Positions 36,996 through 48,800 are shown, counted from the first letter of the stretch. The stretch is 64,000 bases of DNA from Mercurialis annua (GCF_937616625.2 NC_065574.1:10790501-10854500), one strand, 5' to 3'. The notes: a model not told the origin generated them from the letters alone. Numbers and translations: made by a program.

Positions 36996-37374
36996 GGCCT
37001 AATGGTAGAAAATACCCAAACCTTTGCAACTTATTGCAATTATATCCAAATCTTTTAATTTTTGCAATAATATCCAAATTGCATTTTTTTGTTGCAATAA
37101 TATCCAAATTGCATTATTTGTAGCAATAATAGCCAAATTGATGGCTAAACTTGTTGTTTTCAATTAAGATATTACGCTATTATTATTTTTTGATGTATAA
37201 TAATATAGTAAAAGTCTCCAAAAATGGCAAAAAACTCAAAAAAATCACATAAAAAGTGCAATTTGGATATTATTGCAACAAAATAATACAATTTGGATAT
37301 TATTGCAAAAATTAAAAGGTTTGGATATAATTGCAACAAGTCGTAAAGGTTTGGGTTTTTTTTGCCATTAAGCC
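36996..37374. mobile_element. Mutator-like MITE, 379 bp, perfect 9-bp TSD
   Basis: Arms of about 90 bp starting GGCCTAATGGTAGAAAATAC (left) and GGCTTAATGGCAAAAAAAAC (right, reverse-complemented). A perfect target duplication AAATCAAAA lies at 36987-36995 and 37375-37383. The arms contain repeats of TGCAATAATATCCAAATTG. Confidence 0.9.
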
Positions 37375-37647
37375 AAATCAAAATTGGATAAACTATTACA
37401 TTTAAAAGATTTAGATAGAATTGATATTCTCATTAAACATCTCAGTTTGTTGGTTATTTGGCTAATTATAAAAAAAAATCATATTAAAAAAGATTAAGAA
37501 TAATTAAGAATTAAAATCTCATACTTGATACTTTATAACTTACTACATCATTATCATTAACAAGAGGATCTACCGGCATTATTTGAGAGAAGTAAGTTCT
37601 CATTTAGCAAAAATGTATTCCATTAAATTTTCATTAGAGAAATATAA

Positions 37648-37935
37648 ATTCAACTTTTAAGCCCCTTCAACTTAAAATACAAAATTAAGTAAGACCAAGT
37701 TTGTAATTTTAAACAAAACACCCTCAAAGTACGCTTTTAATTAGTTTTACTCCTTCAATTCCAGATGGTCAAATAGTTTGTTGCTCTCAACTTCAGTTTC
37801 TCCAATTATTTTTGGCCACCAAGGGATAAAATGAGTCAAATTAAGCAATTTATGAGTGTTTTTATGGAAAAACATGAACTTATTCTTAATTGATATTTTA
37901 TATTAAATTGAAGGGGCAAAATAAAATTCTGTCAA
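37648..37935. mobile_element. MITE-like inverted repeat
   Basis: TTTTAAGCCCCTTCAACTTA at the left pairs with TAAATTGAAGGGGCAAAATA at the right, and the neighbouring ~30 bp also align. About 290 bp; ends approximate. Confidence 0.5.
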
Positions 37936-39001
37936 AAATAAATTAGAATATTACAATGGTCAACGGCGTAACCAACAAACTAAAAAACATAGAAAAGAAG
38001 ATCGATTAACAATTAAAAATTAAAATAACCGAAAATAAAATATCTCGCGATCTATGAGCAAGCGCCAATTTTATTCGATTAGTTCAGCCTATAGTAATAA
38101 AATTATCCTCAATGTATCTCCCAAATTAATCTCCTGACTTCTTCCTTAATTCATGCAAAAAATGTATTCCTTTAGGACTCATGTCATGTGTTTTAGCATA
38201 TGATTTCAACAAAAATATTGAGTGAAGTTGTCACATTGGGGCTGTGGAAATATTGCACATGGAATCATGTGCATTTTTATGCAGCAAATCTTCTTGGAAA
38301 ATCATATACATGTGATTGTCAAATGAATTTCTTAATTATTTATACTGACAATTTACCATATTTATATAATTGAAAGATGATAGGAAAAATCATGGTTTGT
38401 TTCAACAACTATTTTTGGCTCATTCCGCCCAAAAATGGCTTTATATTCCTCATATGCCTCACTTTCTATCCCACTTTAAAGATTAAATTACTGTACTGAA
38501 GGTTCTAGATCTATTTGTAAAGTACAAAAATCAATAAGTACATTCTACAGATTTTTAATGTATATTATATCTTAGCTTAATTAATAGAAAAATTTACCTT
38601 TTTAATTTCTTTATAGATTTAATTAAAAAGTTATTTTAATTTAAAAATTAACAGAAAATTTAGTGTATATATTCCAAAAATGACCGTCATTTGAACAAAC
38701 ATGGAATTTAAAATAAATTAAATTAGTTTAAATTGATTTTTTTTTCAATTGTTTTTTTCTAATTTTCTAGATAAATGAAAAGAATAATAATGACTAGTTT
38801 TTTTATTGGTATATTTTGTGCTAGATATAAAGTAATTAATTTATTAGGGAATGACTATATATATTTATTTAAAATAATAAAAAAAATTAATTCTTAAACT
38901 GTTGATCAAACATAGAATGTGATCTATAATTTAAAACGCCAAAAGTAATAAGTCCACCTATTATTTCGGGACATATCGAGTATTAACAACGAGTGCACGT
39001 G

Positions 39002-39027
39002 TGCGCGCGCGCGCACGCACGCACACA

Positions 39028-39074
<47 letters not shown>
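39002..39074. repeat. Compound microsatellite (GC)n(AC)n(TA)n
   Basis: Alternating GC, GCAC/ACAC and a long AT tract in succession, all purine-pyrimidine alternating and potentially Z-DNA/cruciform-forming. Confidence 0.9.
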
Positions 39075-39078
<4 letters not shown>

Positions 39079-39360
39079 TATAAAGGAAAAGATATATAAG
39101 CAAAAAACAAAAAAAGCATTACAAGTTGAAGAAAGAAACCTATCAAAACCCATAAATTAGTGATGCGGTTTAAGTATTGTTTTGCTATTTATAAGGATTC
39201 TGATAAGAAATATGACATCCTGATTTTAGAAAATTCAATCTTTACATCACTAAAATAAAAGTTTTAATCACATACATGAACCAGCGCTGATGTTTTCCAG
39301 CCCATTTTTCTTTTCTAGCTCTATACTACATGCATGAACCGAAGACTACGGAAATAACTA

Positions 39361-40002
39361 GGCAAAATGTATATTTGGCCCGTGTATTTTCATTCGATTT
39401 TCATTTTAAATCCTTAATTTAATTTTTTACATTCTCGCATTTTAAAAAAATAGTGTCATTTTAGATTAAAATATATTATTTAGTCTCTGTAATTTAAAGC
39501 TAAAGGCATCAAATTTTTTATTTTTAATCAATTAGATCCCAGTCTCAATTTTTAATATTTTTAACTAAAATTATTTTAACAAAATTTAATCAAAATATGT
39601 CAGTTTAATAAGTTATTTTGGTTTATCCATCCTTATACAATTGTTTTTATTTTATGAACACGAAAAATTATAAAATATTTTTTTCTCCATCCTTAACTAA
39701 CAAATTTCATCATAAATTAAAATATAATACATATTTAAAATTTTAATAGATTAACTATTTTAAATCTGTAAACTGTTTTTTTTCTTCTTAATTTTTAATA
39801 AAATAAAAGTTTATTATTTTCATTTTTTTTCTTATAAACAATTATGATTGTTTAATGTGTGATATATTTATTTTAATATAAAATTATATGAATATTATTA
39901 CGAGTTTATAAATTCATTCGAGAAAATTTAATTTAGTATAAAGAAAAGTGCGAAAACTTAATTTAATAAAATAAAAGTATAGGGGCTCGTTTTATGTCAT
40001 AA
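39361..40002. mobile_element. MITE-like inverted repeat, about 640 bp
   Basis: Begins GGCAAAATGTATATTTGGCC. The right side (about 39960-40002) reverse-complemented reads ACGAGCCCCTATACTTTTAT and aligns with the left arm. The start matches the terminus of the 41934-42534 element, so it is likely the same superfamily. Confidence 0.5.
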
Positions 40003-40326
40003 AATATATATAAAAAAAAGATAGAGATAAAGCCACTCGCAGTAACGGGTGTGTCGTACACACATTAACAAATGGAGTGACTTTTAATAAAATTGAAAGT
40101 ATAAGGATGTATAATGAATAGAAACTAATTCAGTGTCAAAAAAGAAATTTGAATAGAAGTATAATATAGAGTCCATATATCCATTTATTGAGTATTTATT
40201 GAGAAGTAGAGTTTTAAATTGTTATTTTTATCTTTAAAAGATATTTTAATTCTATTTATTTTTTTAATTGAATCCTAAGCTATTTTGTAAATTGTATCAT
40301 ATTCTCAATATATCAAACTTTTATTA

Positions 40327-40488
40327 GCCAGTGAGGCCTAGCCCAGATGGTTAAGGCGCTCCAGTGCATTCCTGAGATCTAGGTTTCGAGTCTTAATAGG
40401 GTCAGTGTTTAAGGCCGAATTAAAAATGAAAGTTTAACTACTAACCACTAACTATTAACGCAATTAGATTCTACCACAGTTAAAAAAA
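40327..40488 (+). mobile_element. tRNA-derived SINE
   Basis: The head contains a pol III A box (TGGTTAAGGCG) and B box (GGTTTCGAGTC) 33 bp apart, as in tRNA-derived SINEs. The body is about 160 bp and ends in an A-tail. Perfect 12-bp target duplications AAACTTTTATTA lie at 40315-40326 and 40489-40500. Full-length and fairly recent by its intact duplication. Confidence 0.9.
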
Positions 40489-40993
40489 AAACTTTTATTA
40501 AAATTATTATAAAAATAATAAAAATAGTGACAGTACTAAAGGAAATAATTCCAAAATGTTCAAAACACTTTTTCCATAAACTAGGCTACGATATCAAGCA
40601 GTGGAAAAAATCTGCACAAATTACAAATTGTCCTGAGTTTATGGGAGAAGTATTTATCTTACCGACATCCTACTTAACATCATATCTGAAAATTTATATA
40701 CTAAAAAAAACTTTTTTTTTGGACAAAACTGACGTTTATATCAATATGAAGTGAAAAGTACACAATAAGTTTGCAAACCTAACTAAAAATAATACATGGA
40801 TATTCAGTGACTTCATGAATTATCCAATTATATTTTCGTTTAAAAATTCTTTTATATTATCAAAAAACAAAATTCTTTTATATATATAACATATCTTTTT
40901 CTCATTATATTTTTATTGGAATATATCTTCTTCTCCTATTATGATTAAAGGTTCATATCCTTAGAAGTTCTTATTCGATTAGAACTATTCTAG

Positions 40994-40995
<2 letters not shown>

Positions 40996-41057
<62 letters not shown>
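40996..41057. repeat. (TA)n microsatellite, about 62 bp
   Basis: Uninterrupted alternating T/A tract, likely length-variable. Confidence 0.95.
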
Positions 41058-41059
<2 letters not shown>

Positions 41060-41287
41060 TTGTAATCAATCTATCATCATTCGATTCAATAATATATATT
41101 TTCTCTTCTCTAATTTTTTATTGGATAAATGATAATTTATTAGGCACAACCACAAGGAGTGGATGGCAAAAAAATCAAAAAAGGCTCAATCAAAAGGAAA
41201 CCACAAATGAATCCAAACACCTAAAAACATCATTTCCGTTATATGAAAAATGAGGATGAAAAGCCGAATAAAAATGAACTGCCTTGC

Positions 41288-41696
41288 TAATACATAAGAA
41301 AGCTAAAGATTCATGCGAGCTCTCCTCGTTGTTAAAAACCCGTTTATTCCGAGCTTTCTATAATTCCCAAATGCCGAAGAACCAAATAAGACGCCAAATA
41401 TCCTTGAATGAAGAATGCGATAAGGAATGCCAAAAATTGTAAAAATGAGTAACCGAAGGTGGGGAGACCCAAAGAATATCACACTTCGACAAAATGAAAC
41501 ACCAAAATTTCCATGCAAAACGGCAATGGCAAATAATATGAAAGCTCGATTCCTCCAAGTTACAAGCCAAGCAAGCAATAAGATCTGGATGCAAAATACC
41601 TCGAGACACCAATGAAGCGTTTGAAAAGGAACATCGAAGCAAATTATAGATCAAAATTACAAAAAAAAAATAAAACAACTGAAATCTTATAATCAA
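41288..41696 (-). pseudogene. LINE zf-RVT fragment
   Basis: The minus strand reads LVSRGILHPDLIACLACNLE, then ESSFHIICHCRFAWKFW and KDIWRLIWFFGIWEL, the zinc-finger region following reverse transcriptase in plant LINEs. Only this C-terminal piece is present; frame breaks occur near the 3' side. Confidence 0.7.
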
Positions 41697-41933
41697 TCTG
41701 TGAAATAAAATGAAATATATGTTTTTTTTTCTAAATAAATCTCTATACTCACTTTTTATACAAGTAATTTAAATTAATTAGTAGAATTTAGAGAATATTT
41801 CCTAAATATATTTCTTTTTCTTCTACTTCAGCTTGCAACCGTCTGTTTTGACTTCAAGTAACTGAGACGCATTTTTAGAAAGTGACGGAGGCTATCCAGT
41901 ATTGATGCGTGTATAGTTAGACCATTTATATTT

Positions 41934-42534
41934 GTCAAAATATGTATTTTAATCTCTATACTATCAAATATTTTTGAATTGGGTCCCTTCACTTTTATTT
42001 ATTAATAATAAGTCTCAACTTTTTTTGAATTTATAGGCATTAGATCCCTCTCCACGAAAATGAAATGCGTGAACTTCACGCGCCGTTAGTGCGACTGAGA
42101 TAAATTTTTATTTAATTTCTTACATTAATTTTTTGGAATCGGAACCCAATACTTCTTTTATAAAATATAAGTTTCTGTATTTTTATTTTAGTTAAAAATA
42201 ACACTTTTTGTTAGTATTCAAATGTGGTTTATATAGATTATAAAATTTCAAGACTATATTAATTAGTGAGCCAATTTTTTTTTAAAAAATCAGATTGTCA
42301 ATATTGCATTAGAAATATCATCTCATCTAAAATTTATAACCTGCATAAAACATATTTGAAAACTCCTATTTTTTATGATTGAGAGACTTTTTTTTTTTTG
42401 ATAATCATGATTGAGAGACTTAATATTATAAAATTAAAAATATAAAAATCCATGTATATAAATTATAGAATTGGGATCCAATGGACCAATTCAAATAAAT
42501 GTGATTCTATAAGGATCCAAATATACATTTTGCC
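41934..42534. mobile_element. MITE copy A upstream of the third SAUR gene
   Basis: The left end GTCAAAATATGTATTTTAAT and the right end, reverse-complemented GGCAAAATGTATATTTGGAT, form inverted arms that share a run ending in GAATTGG. An internal part with CACGCCGTTAGTG-like sequence also occurs in copy B at 46024-46567. It ends 98 bp upstream of the conserved SAUR promoter block. Confidence 0.7.
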
Positions 42535-42632
42535 ATACTGTTTAACAAACCAAGTGGACTCTTCTACATCATCACCCCACATGAAAAATGAATGATTAAT
42601 TATCCAATCCTTATCAGTTTATGTGCCACTTT

Positions 42633-42687
42633 CATGTGGTGGGTCCTCTCCACAACTTCAAATTGTCCAAAACCCTATCTATAAATA
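42633..42687 (+). promoter_or_regulatory. SAUR promoter block and TATA box
   Basis: CATGTGGTGGGTCC (42633-42646) overlaps a PIF-type E-box (CATGTG) with GTGGGTCC, whose reverse complement GGACCCAC fits the class I TCP site GGNCCCAC. TATAAATA follows at 42680-42687, 34 bp downstream. Confidence 0.7.
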
Positions 42688-42796
42688 CACATTTATTCAC
42701 ACCTCTAATCATAATTCAACATCTTCTTCACTCACAAACTATTCAAATCTTTTGTCTATTTGTTCTTTGTTCTCATCAACTATAACAAAATACAAA

Positions 42797-43093
42797 ATGG
42801 GCATTCTTCGTTTGCCATCAATGATTTCAAGTGCAAAGCAAATTCTGAAAAAGCAATCTTTTCAAACAAGAAATATGAATGTACCTAAAGGTTATGTTGC
42901 TGTTTATGTTGGAGAACAACTAGAAAAGACAAGATTTGTCGTTCCGATATCCTACTTAAATCATCCGTCTTTTCAAGATTTGCTTCATCAAGCCGAACAA
43001 GAATTCGGATTCAATCATCCAATGGGCGGTCTTACGATTCCTTGCGACGAAGACGCTTTCATTAATCTTACCTCTAGCTTCCATTCATTGTAA
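42797..43093 (+). CDS. SAUR-family auxin-responsive protein
   Basis: Intronless, 98 aa, from the ATG at 42797 ([20 protein letters not shown]). An in-frame ATG at 42623 would add 58 residues but runs through the promoter block and TATA box, so it is rejected. The core has [49 protein letters not shown] and [20 protein letters not shown]. It is closely related to the genes at 46707 and 49845 and differs mainly in the N-terminal linker. The same promoter block and 3'UTR hairpin are present, indicating descent by tandem duplication and probably shared regulation. Family role: promotes cell elongation via PP2C.D inhibition at the plasma membrane. Confidence 0.96.
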   Translation: MGILRLPSMISSAKQILKKQSFQTRNMNVPKGYVAVYVGEQLEKTRFVVPISYLNHPSFQDLLHQAEQEFGFNHPMGGLTIPCDEDAFINLTSSFHSL

Positions 43094-43251
43094 TACATGA
43101 AGAGAGAAGATATACACAACTCCAATCTTGACATTTTTTATTTTTGAAGAGGTTCATTTTACTTTTTTTTTTTTTATAATTAAATCCTCTTTTTCCCTTC
43201 TATATATTAGGATATATAGATACATATAGGAGGAATGTGTAGGATTCAATA

Positions 43252-43276
43252 TGTAAATTTTTCCACAAAAAGTGGA
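43252..43276 (+). promoter_or_regulatory. Conserved 3'UTR hairpin block
   Basis: TGTAAATTTTT followed by TCCAC-AAAAA-GTGGA, about 160 nt past the stop. The same stem with another loop occurs after the stops at 47000 and 50141. Just upstream is TATAGGAGGAATGTGTAG, a DST-like block. Confidence 0.55.
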
Positions 43277-44438
43277 TACAAAGAAGTTTCAGTTATCGTT
43301 GACACAACTAAATTAATTTTTTTTCCTATGAATTAGTCTAATTCTATTCTCTATATTCCATATAAATTGCTAGCAAGAATCTTAGGTAATAAATTAATAT
43401 TACCATTTTGTAACATATTTATTATCATATAATTTATTTTTGATGCAATACGTTAATCATATTTTTTTCTTCACTAAATTAATTTATAAATAAGTTCAAT
43501 ATATTTTGAAAAGTGTTCCTGTTCATTTTTCGAACCGTATGTCACTTATCAAAAAATATTGTTTTTTGAAATTTGAATTCAAATTTCATTAATTGAAAGA
43601 CAAATATATAGTTCTTAAAGTGTTATATATTAAGAAATCAAAAAAAATATTTTTATACATAACTAAGATCTTTTTCTGAATCATTTAGAGAGGATGGACG
43701 TTAGATAATTTGCAAAAATATTAATCTCGCGATTCTAACAGAATATTGTCCAAAATTGTATGTAACTAAGACCTCAATATGAAACCATTAATTGAGCTCC
43801 ATAAAAACTAAGTCAACAAAAGTATATAGTTAAATAACTTTTTTGTTCGTTTGTATTGATAAGATAGGAAAGAGAAAAGCCTTATTATAAAATGTAAATT
43901 AAAACCTACCAATAATATTTATTTTTGGACTATTTTATAAGAGAAAATTTCAAAAATAATAAAGAAGAAGCTTAGGAACGATCCAAAGACTAGTCAGAGT
44001 TGGCATCTAAGCATCTCGGTATCATAATGATATTTAGATGTAAGAGTGCAGTCAGAGTTGGCATCGTTAGATGCATTGAACTTCCAAGGAAAATTCATGT
44101 GCAAATCAAATGTCTATAATAAAAAAAAAACTCCTAAAATTTTGCCACTACAGCAAAATTGTCTAATAACTACAATTGCTTAATTAATTATTCTTGAATA
44201 CTTAGAATTTAAAAATACATCAATTTTTTTTATAATTAAAAAAGGGAAGTGTTTGTGAGAGAAATCGAATTCATGACCTAGGAGTTTGCTGCGTATATTT
44301 ATACCATTTGAGCTATAACTTATCGGTAAAAAGAATGTTATAGAAACCTTTCAATGATCATGTGTCTTTATTGTTTTTTTTGCGGGAATGTGTCTTTGTT
44401 GTTGGACCATGTGTTTTTATTTCACTAATTTTGATATG
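43277..44438. other. AT-rich intergenic DNA
   Basis: No gene seen. A short direct repeat 'agtcagagttggcatc' occurs at about 43993 and 44051. Confidence 0.4.
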
Positions 44439-44447
44439 TTAAAAAAA

Positions 44448-44952
44448 GGCGTAATGTCTTAAAAAAACCCCGACCTTTTAGCCCCTTTTCAATCATACCC
44501 TGACGTTGCAAATTTGTCAATTTTACCCTATTTTGCATTTTTGTGTTTCAATTGTACCCTGAAAAATTAAATTAACGTCTTTTGCGTTTGAAAATTTGTT
44601 TAAAACATTCTACATATCTCGCATATATTAATTGTATATTTTTAAAATTTATTTAAATTTAGTTAAATTAATTAAGAATTTAAATTAGTGTTAATTAGAT
44701 TATGATTTTTAGTTAGTTTTTAAAAATAAAGGATTTATTTGTACTTTTTTGAATAAAAAAGAATTTAATTTCATGTTTAGACTTAATTAATTGAATGATT
44801 TCATCATTTAACTAAAAAAAATAACAAAAATTAAAATATTGGGGTACAAATGAAAACGGAAAATTCAAAAGTGGGTAAAATTGAAAAATTTTCAACGTCG
44901 GGGTAGAATTGAAAAAAAGTTTAAAGGTGAGAGGTTTTTGAGTGATTAGGCC
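44448..44952. mobile_element. Mutator-like MITE, 505 bp, perfect 9-bp TSD
   Basis: Left arm GGCGTAATGTCTTAAAAAAA...; right arm reverse-complemented GGCCTAATCACTCAAAAACC...; the arms run over 100 bp and share AATTTTACCC and CAATTGTACCC-type blocks. Target duplication TTAAAAAAA at 44439-44447 and 44953-44961. Partial relatives: 27004-27115, 46326-46440 and 50936-51055. Confidence 0.88.
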
Positions 44953-45956
44953 TTAAAAAAACATAGGCATTTAAATAAATTTAACATTTCTAAATCAATT
45001 GTGTAGAAAACAGAGTTTTCGGTGAAATGGTACAGTTGAGGATCGTCCAAAATAATTTATTTGTCAATTTTGGTCAAACTTCAATTCACAAGGCAAAGTG
45101 AAAAATGCTATTTAGAAGCCTTTCAATGATCAGACCAACAATCGTTGGTGACTGACGATTGTACGTCCTAAATTAATGATAGTTGGTTCCCGATTGATCA
45201 AGATCAAATTTGGATGCAAGGTAGATGAGCCAAGCAACGAGCCGAAAACGATCGTCCAAAAGAAAGTTGACGATTGTCACATTTTCTGACTATCATATCC
45301 TATGAGAAATTAAAATAATTTTCTCCACTGCTTGAAATTAACGATCGTCAATTTAAAATCAACAATTATTAGAAATTGAAAGCTTTATTGATTTATTAAA
45401 ATTTTGGATTACAAAAAAATGAAACCAACTTCTCCTTTTATATTACAAGGAGGAGCGGTTATTTTTTGATAAAACAGAAAAGGAATCTAGTATGTTACTA
45501 ACTAGCTAGCTAGCTAAATAAACCAACTAAGTACGCGTTCCTTCTTACTCTGCCACATCAGTGACATACACATCTTACTTGAGCTGAAAATCTAACTGGT
45601 TACTTCTTGACTAAGTAACAGAATCCAAAACTTCAAACTCTTGAAACATCAGAAAAGGATCTGATGTAATCTGCTGCAGAATAAGACCTGTGTTATTAAG
45701 TCCTAATTTTTAGTGTGCCACTTTTTGTGTAAAAGTTTTTAATTTAAGTTTTTTGCCGTTTTTGGTGACTTTTAATATACAAATTATTCATAAAACAAAT
45801 ATATATTTAAGGCAGAATATGCATTAAGCTTTCTAATTTTGGTAATGCATGCATCTATAGAACTTAAATTTTTAAAGTTATAATTATTTTATGAATTAAG
45901 CATCCCATAATTCATTTATATGATATAATTCATAGATTAATTGATAAGTTCGAAGC
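44953..45956. other. Intergenic DNA with repeated GACGATTGT motifs
   Basis: No gene. Several near copies of 'gacgattgt' and 'aacgatcgtc' in both orientations at 45035-45370 suggest an old transposable element. A (TAGC)n-like tract lies at about 45503-45516. From about 45811 the sequence matches 49551 onwards, the duplicated upstream flank of the fourth and fifth SAUR genes. Confidence 0.4.
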
Positions 45957-46015
45957 CATGTGCTAACCTTAATGTAGTGGGTCCTTTAACACTTCACATC
46001 CCAGCTGCCAATACA
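45957..46015 (+). promoter_or_regulatory. Displaced SAUR promoter block
   Basis: CATGTG (45957-45962) and TGTAGTGGGTCC (45973-45984), then a stretch nearly identical to 49720-49750. In the sister gene this block sits 40 bp from the TATA box; here it is about 595 bp away because a 544-bp MITE lies between. Confidence 0.7.
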
Positions 46016-46023
46016 GCGTTTTA

Positions 46024-46567
46024 GGTAAAACACATATGAAGATCCTTGCACTATTATATTATTTTAAATTGGATCTCTCTATTTTTATTTATTAAAATTC
46101 AATCCCTGTATTTTTAGTTTTATAGACATTAGATCCTTCTATCACAAAAAAATGTGTATACTCTGATCCCTGTATTTTTAGTTTTATAGATATTAGATCC
46201 TTCTATCACGAAAAAATATGTATACTTTGCACGCCGTTAGTGAGTCTAAAAAAACTTTTAATTCATTCTCCATTAATTTTTTAATTTGAGTCGTTGTACT
46301 TTTATTTTTAATAAAAGTAAGTCTTTAATGTCTTAAAAATACCCGACCTTTTAGCCCCTTTTCAATCGTTTTCCGGCATTGAAAACTGGTCAATTTTATC
46401 CTATTTTGCATTTTCTCGTCTCAATTGTACCCTTAAGCATTAAATTGACATTAAAGAGGTTTTGAATCTGTATTTATAAGTGTAAGGACTCAATGCATAT
46501 AATATATGATGGAGAGATCCAATTTTAGAAAATGTAATATTATAAGGATTCAAACATACTTATTGCC
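46024..46567. mobile_element. MITE copy B inside the fourth SAUR promoter, 544 bp
   Basis: The left end GGTAAAACACATATGAAGAT and the right end, reverse-complemented GGCAATAAGTATGTTTGAAT, pair over about 70 bp including AAATTGGATCTCTC. Same family as 41934-42534. It contains an internal duplication (TTTTAGTTTTATAGA at about 46109 and 46169) and a fragment of the 44448 family at about 46326-46440. The sister promoter at 49690-49766 lacks it. Confidence 0.75.
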
Positions 46568-46578
46568 AACTTTGTATC

Positions 46579-46586
46579 TATAAATA
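46579..46586 (+). promoter_or_regulatory. TATA box of the fourth SAUR gene
   Basis: TATAAATA, 121 bp upstream of the ATG, in a context identical to the sister gene (ATCTATAAATACATATCC). Confidence 0.75.
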
Positions 46587-46706
46587 CATATCCAAAACCT
46601 CTTTACTACAACATTCACAAGTTCCAAAAAAACTCTCCATACTTTCTCTACTCTCTAGTCTCCATATTATTCAAGAAAATACATTCACAGAAGTTGAGAT
46701 CTTAAG

Positions 46707-47000
46707 ATGGGTATTCTTCGGTTGCCATCAATGATAACAAATGCCAAGCAAATCCTCAAGAAACAAACTTTTAATGCAAGAAATATAAATGTACCAAAAG
46801 GTCATGTTGCTGTTTATGTTGGAGAAAAGCTAGAAAAGAAAAGATTTGTGGTTCCAATATCATACTTGAATCATCCTTCTTTTCAAGATTTGCTTCGCCG
46901 AGCCGAACAAGAGTTCGGATTTAATCACCCGATGGGCGGTCTAACGATTCCTTGCGATGAAGAAGCCTTCGTTGATCTCACTTCTAGGTTTTACTCTTAA
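46707..47000 (+). CDS. SAUR-family auxin-responsive protein (tandem pair, left)
   Basis: Intronless, 97 aa: [88 protein letters not shown]. It differs from the 98-aa gene at 49845 at only a handful of residues and lacks the last Leu, marking a recent tandem duplication that includes promoter and 3'UTR. A MITE has since separated its upstream block from the TATA box, so its expression may have diverged from its sister. Family role as a plasma-membrane-associated growth promoter acting on PP2C.D phosphatases. Confidence 0.96.
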   Translation: MGILRLPSMITNAKQILKKQTFNARNINVPKGHVAVYVGEKLEKKRFVVPISYLNHPSFQDLLRRAEQEFGFNHPMGGLTIPCDEEAFVDLTSRFYS

Positions 47001-47128
47001 GGAAAGCTTGACATTTTTTACTCAAGATATTCATTTTTTTCTTTTATTTTTTTTCAGACATTCTCCTATTTTTTCATCCTCGATCGGATGTGGACATGAT
47101 ATAGGAGGATTGTGTAGTGTGTACAAAA

Positions 47129-47153
47129 TGTAAATTTTTCCACACAAAGTGGA
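47129..47153 (+). promoter_or_regulatory. Conserved 3'UTR hairpin block
   Basis: TGTAAATTTTT then TCCAC-ACAAA-GTGGA, about 130 nt past the stop. Preceded by ATAGGAGGATTGTGTAG, the DST-like block shared with the genes at 42797 and 49845. Confidence 0.55.
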
Positions 47154-48015
47154 TGGCAGATTGCTTTATATATATTATGCAAATGCAATCAGTTTTTATG
47201 AAATATTTGTAACTTTTAATTATAATTTATTTTAGTTTGGATTGAAATTCAGACTTTTATTAATCTAGATATAATATCAACATATTGATTTCTTCAATTT
47301 CTTTGAAAACTGTAAGTTAGAAATCATTACTAACGCAGTAAGTTAGACCATCTCCAACCCATAATTTTTTATTGACATAAAAACAAATTTTCAATTAGCA
47401 TTAAGAAGTTAATTACACATATAAAAATTTAAAAAATAAATAATAATCTGATATAAAATAAGATTTAAATCTTTATTTCCAGATCGTCTTCTAAAGTAAA
47501 AATCAAAGTCGCAAATCCGTTTAACTATAATAAAAATTCAATTCTTGACTGTCTATTATAAGACTTGAAAATCTTTTATAAAATAGGACAAATAAGCGTT
47601 TCATTAAAAAAAACAAAATTTTCATGAAAAAAGCACAACCACTATAACAAAATATTTGAAAATAGCTAATTTAACATCTAAATGATTTCATCTTCAATTT
47701 TAAAAAGTCTTTATCTATCTCTGATTTTTATGATTCCCATATATTTAACATTGATGTGCTTCGTCGATAATTTTTAACCAACAAAAATAAATAAAAAACG
47801 AAAACAAATCGGCTATTATTTAATTCTACATAAATAAAGCAATAAAAAAGAAATGACTACTGCTAACGGTAAAAATAAACTATTGACGAAAGCCAAATAG
47901 GAGAATAAAACAGAAACTCTAGACGGTTAGATTTATTCGAAAAAATCAAAAAAGAGGAGAGCAACTCGGTTTGTTCGAAGTCTTGTAAGTTAAAGTATCT
48001 CCAACGCTAGAGGAA
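47154..48015. other. AT-rich intergenic DNA
   Basis: No gene or clear repeat seen. Confidence 0.4.
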
Positions 48016-48800
48016 ATTACACCATTTACCAAAAAAAATGAAAATAATTACAAAACTACATGTTGACTTTTTTCATTTACAAAAATCTTAAAAATATTTA
48101 TAAAAGTATCAAAAAATTAAAAAAAATATCAAACATACGGTGTATACTGTCAGTATTTATGTCAGTATACTAATAAACTAACATTATATCAACATTATAT
48201 CAACATTATACCAACATTATGCATACTGAGATTTTATTAATATTAAATAAAAATTTACCAAAATTACATCAAATCATATCCTAAAAATTAAATTAATAAT
48301 ATACCAAAATTATACCAACAGTATACCAAGAGTATACACATCAAAATATACTGAAAATTTTATTATTGCACCAACATTATACCACATCGTATACTAAAAA
48401 TTAAACTAACAATATACTAAAATTATACCAACAATATACAAGTTCTCTAGTTCATTACCAATTATACTGAAAAATACGTATAATAAAAATTATACATGTT
48501 ATCAACTAAAAAATATATATAAAATTTTATAATCGATATACCAAAAATATACTGAAATTATACCAATAATAAACCAAATACTATTTTTAAATTATCTGAT
48601 TTATAGTTTTAATATTCCAAAATTATACCATAATTGTACCGACATTATACACATCGTACTTTTGTAAAAAAAAATTCATTTTTTATAGTTTTATAATTAA
48701 TTTTAAATCAGTCGTATTTTTGTAATTAAAAAAATTTACATGTACTTTTGTAAATATTTTTAAAATTTTAGGTACTTTTGTCATCGTCCCTATTTATTAT
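48016..48800. mobile_element. Inverted-repeat element with ATTATACCAAC-rich core
   Basis: Inverted arms (TTACAAAAATCTTAAAAATATT near 48072 versus AAATATTTTTAAAATTTTAG near 48753). The core is full of short repeats such as ACATTATACCAAC and AATATACCAAAATTATACC, a degenerate minisatellite. No ORF. Confidence 0.55.

Noticed and set aside
40327..40400. Possible tRNA gene
   Set aside because: A and B boxes are present, but the sequence does not fold as a full tRNA and is flanked by an A-tail and target duplications, so it is a SINE.
42623..42796. N-terminal extension of the third SAUR gene
   Set aside because: Runs through the CATGTGGTGGGTCC block and the TATA box; homologues start at 42797.
47881..48780. 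Possible CRISPR-like array because of repeated ATTATACCAAC units
   Set aside because: Eukaryotic AT-rich minisatellite with irregular spacing and degenerate units; no spacer structure.
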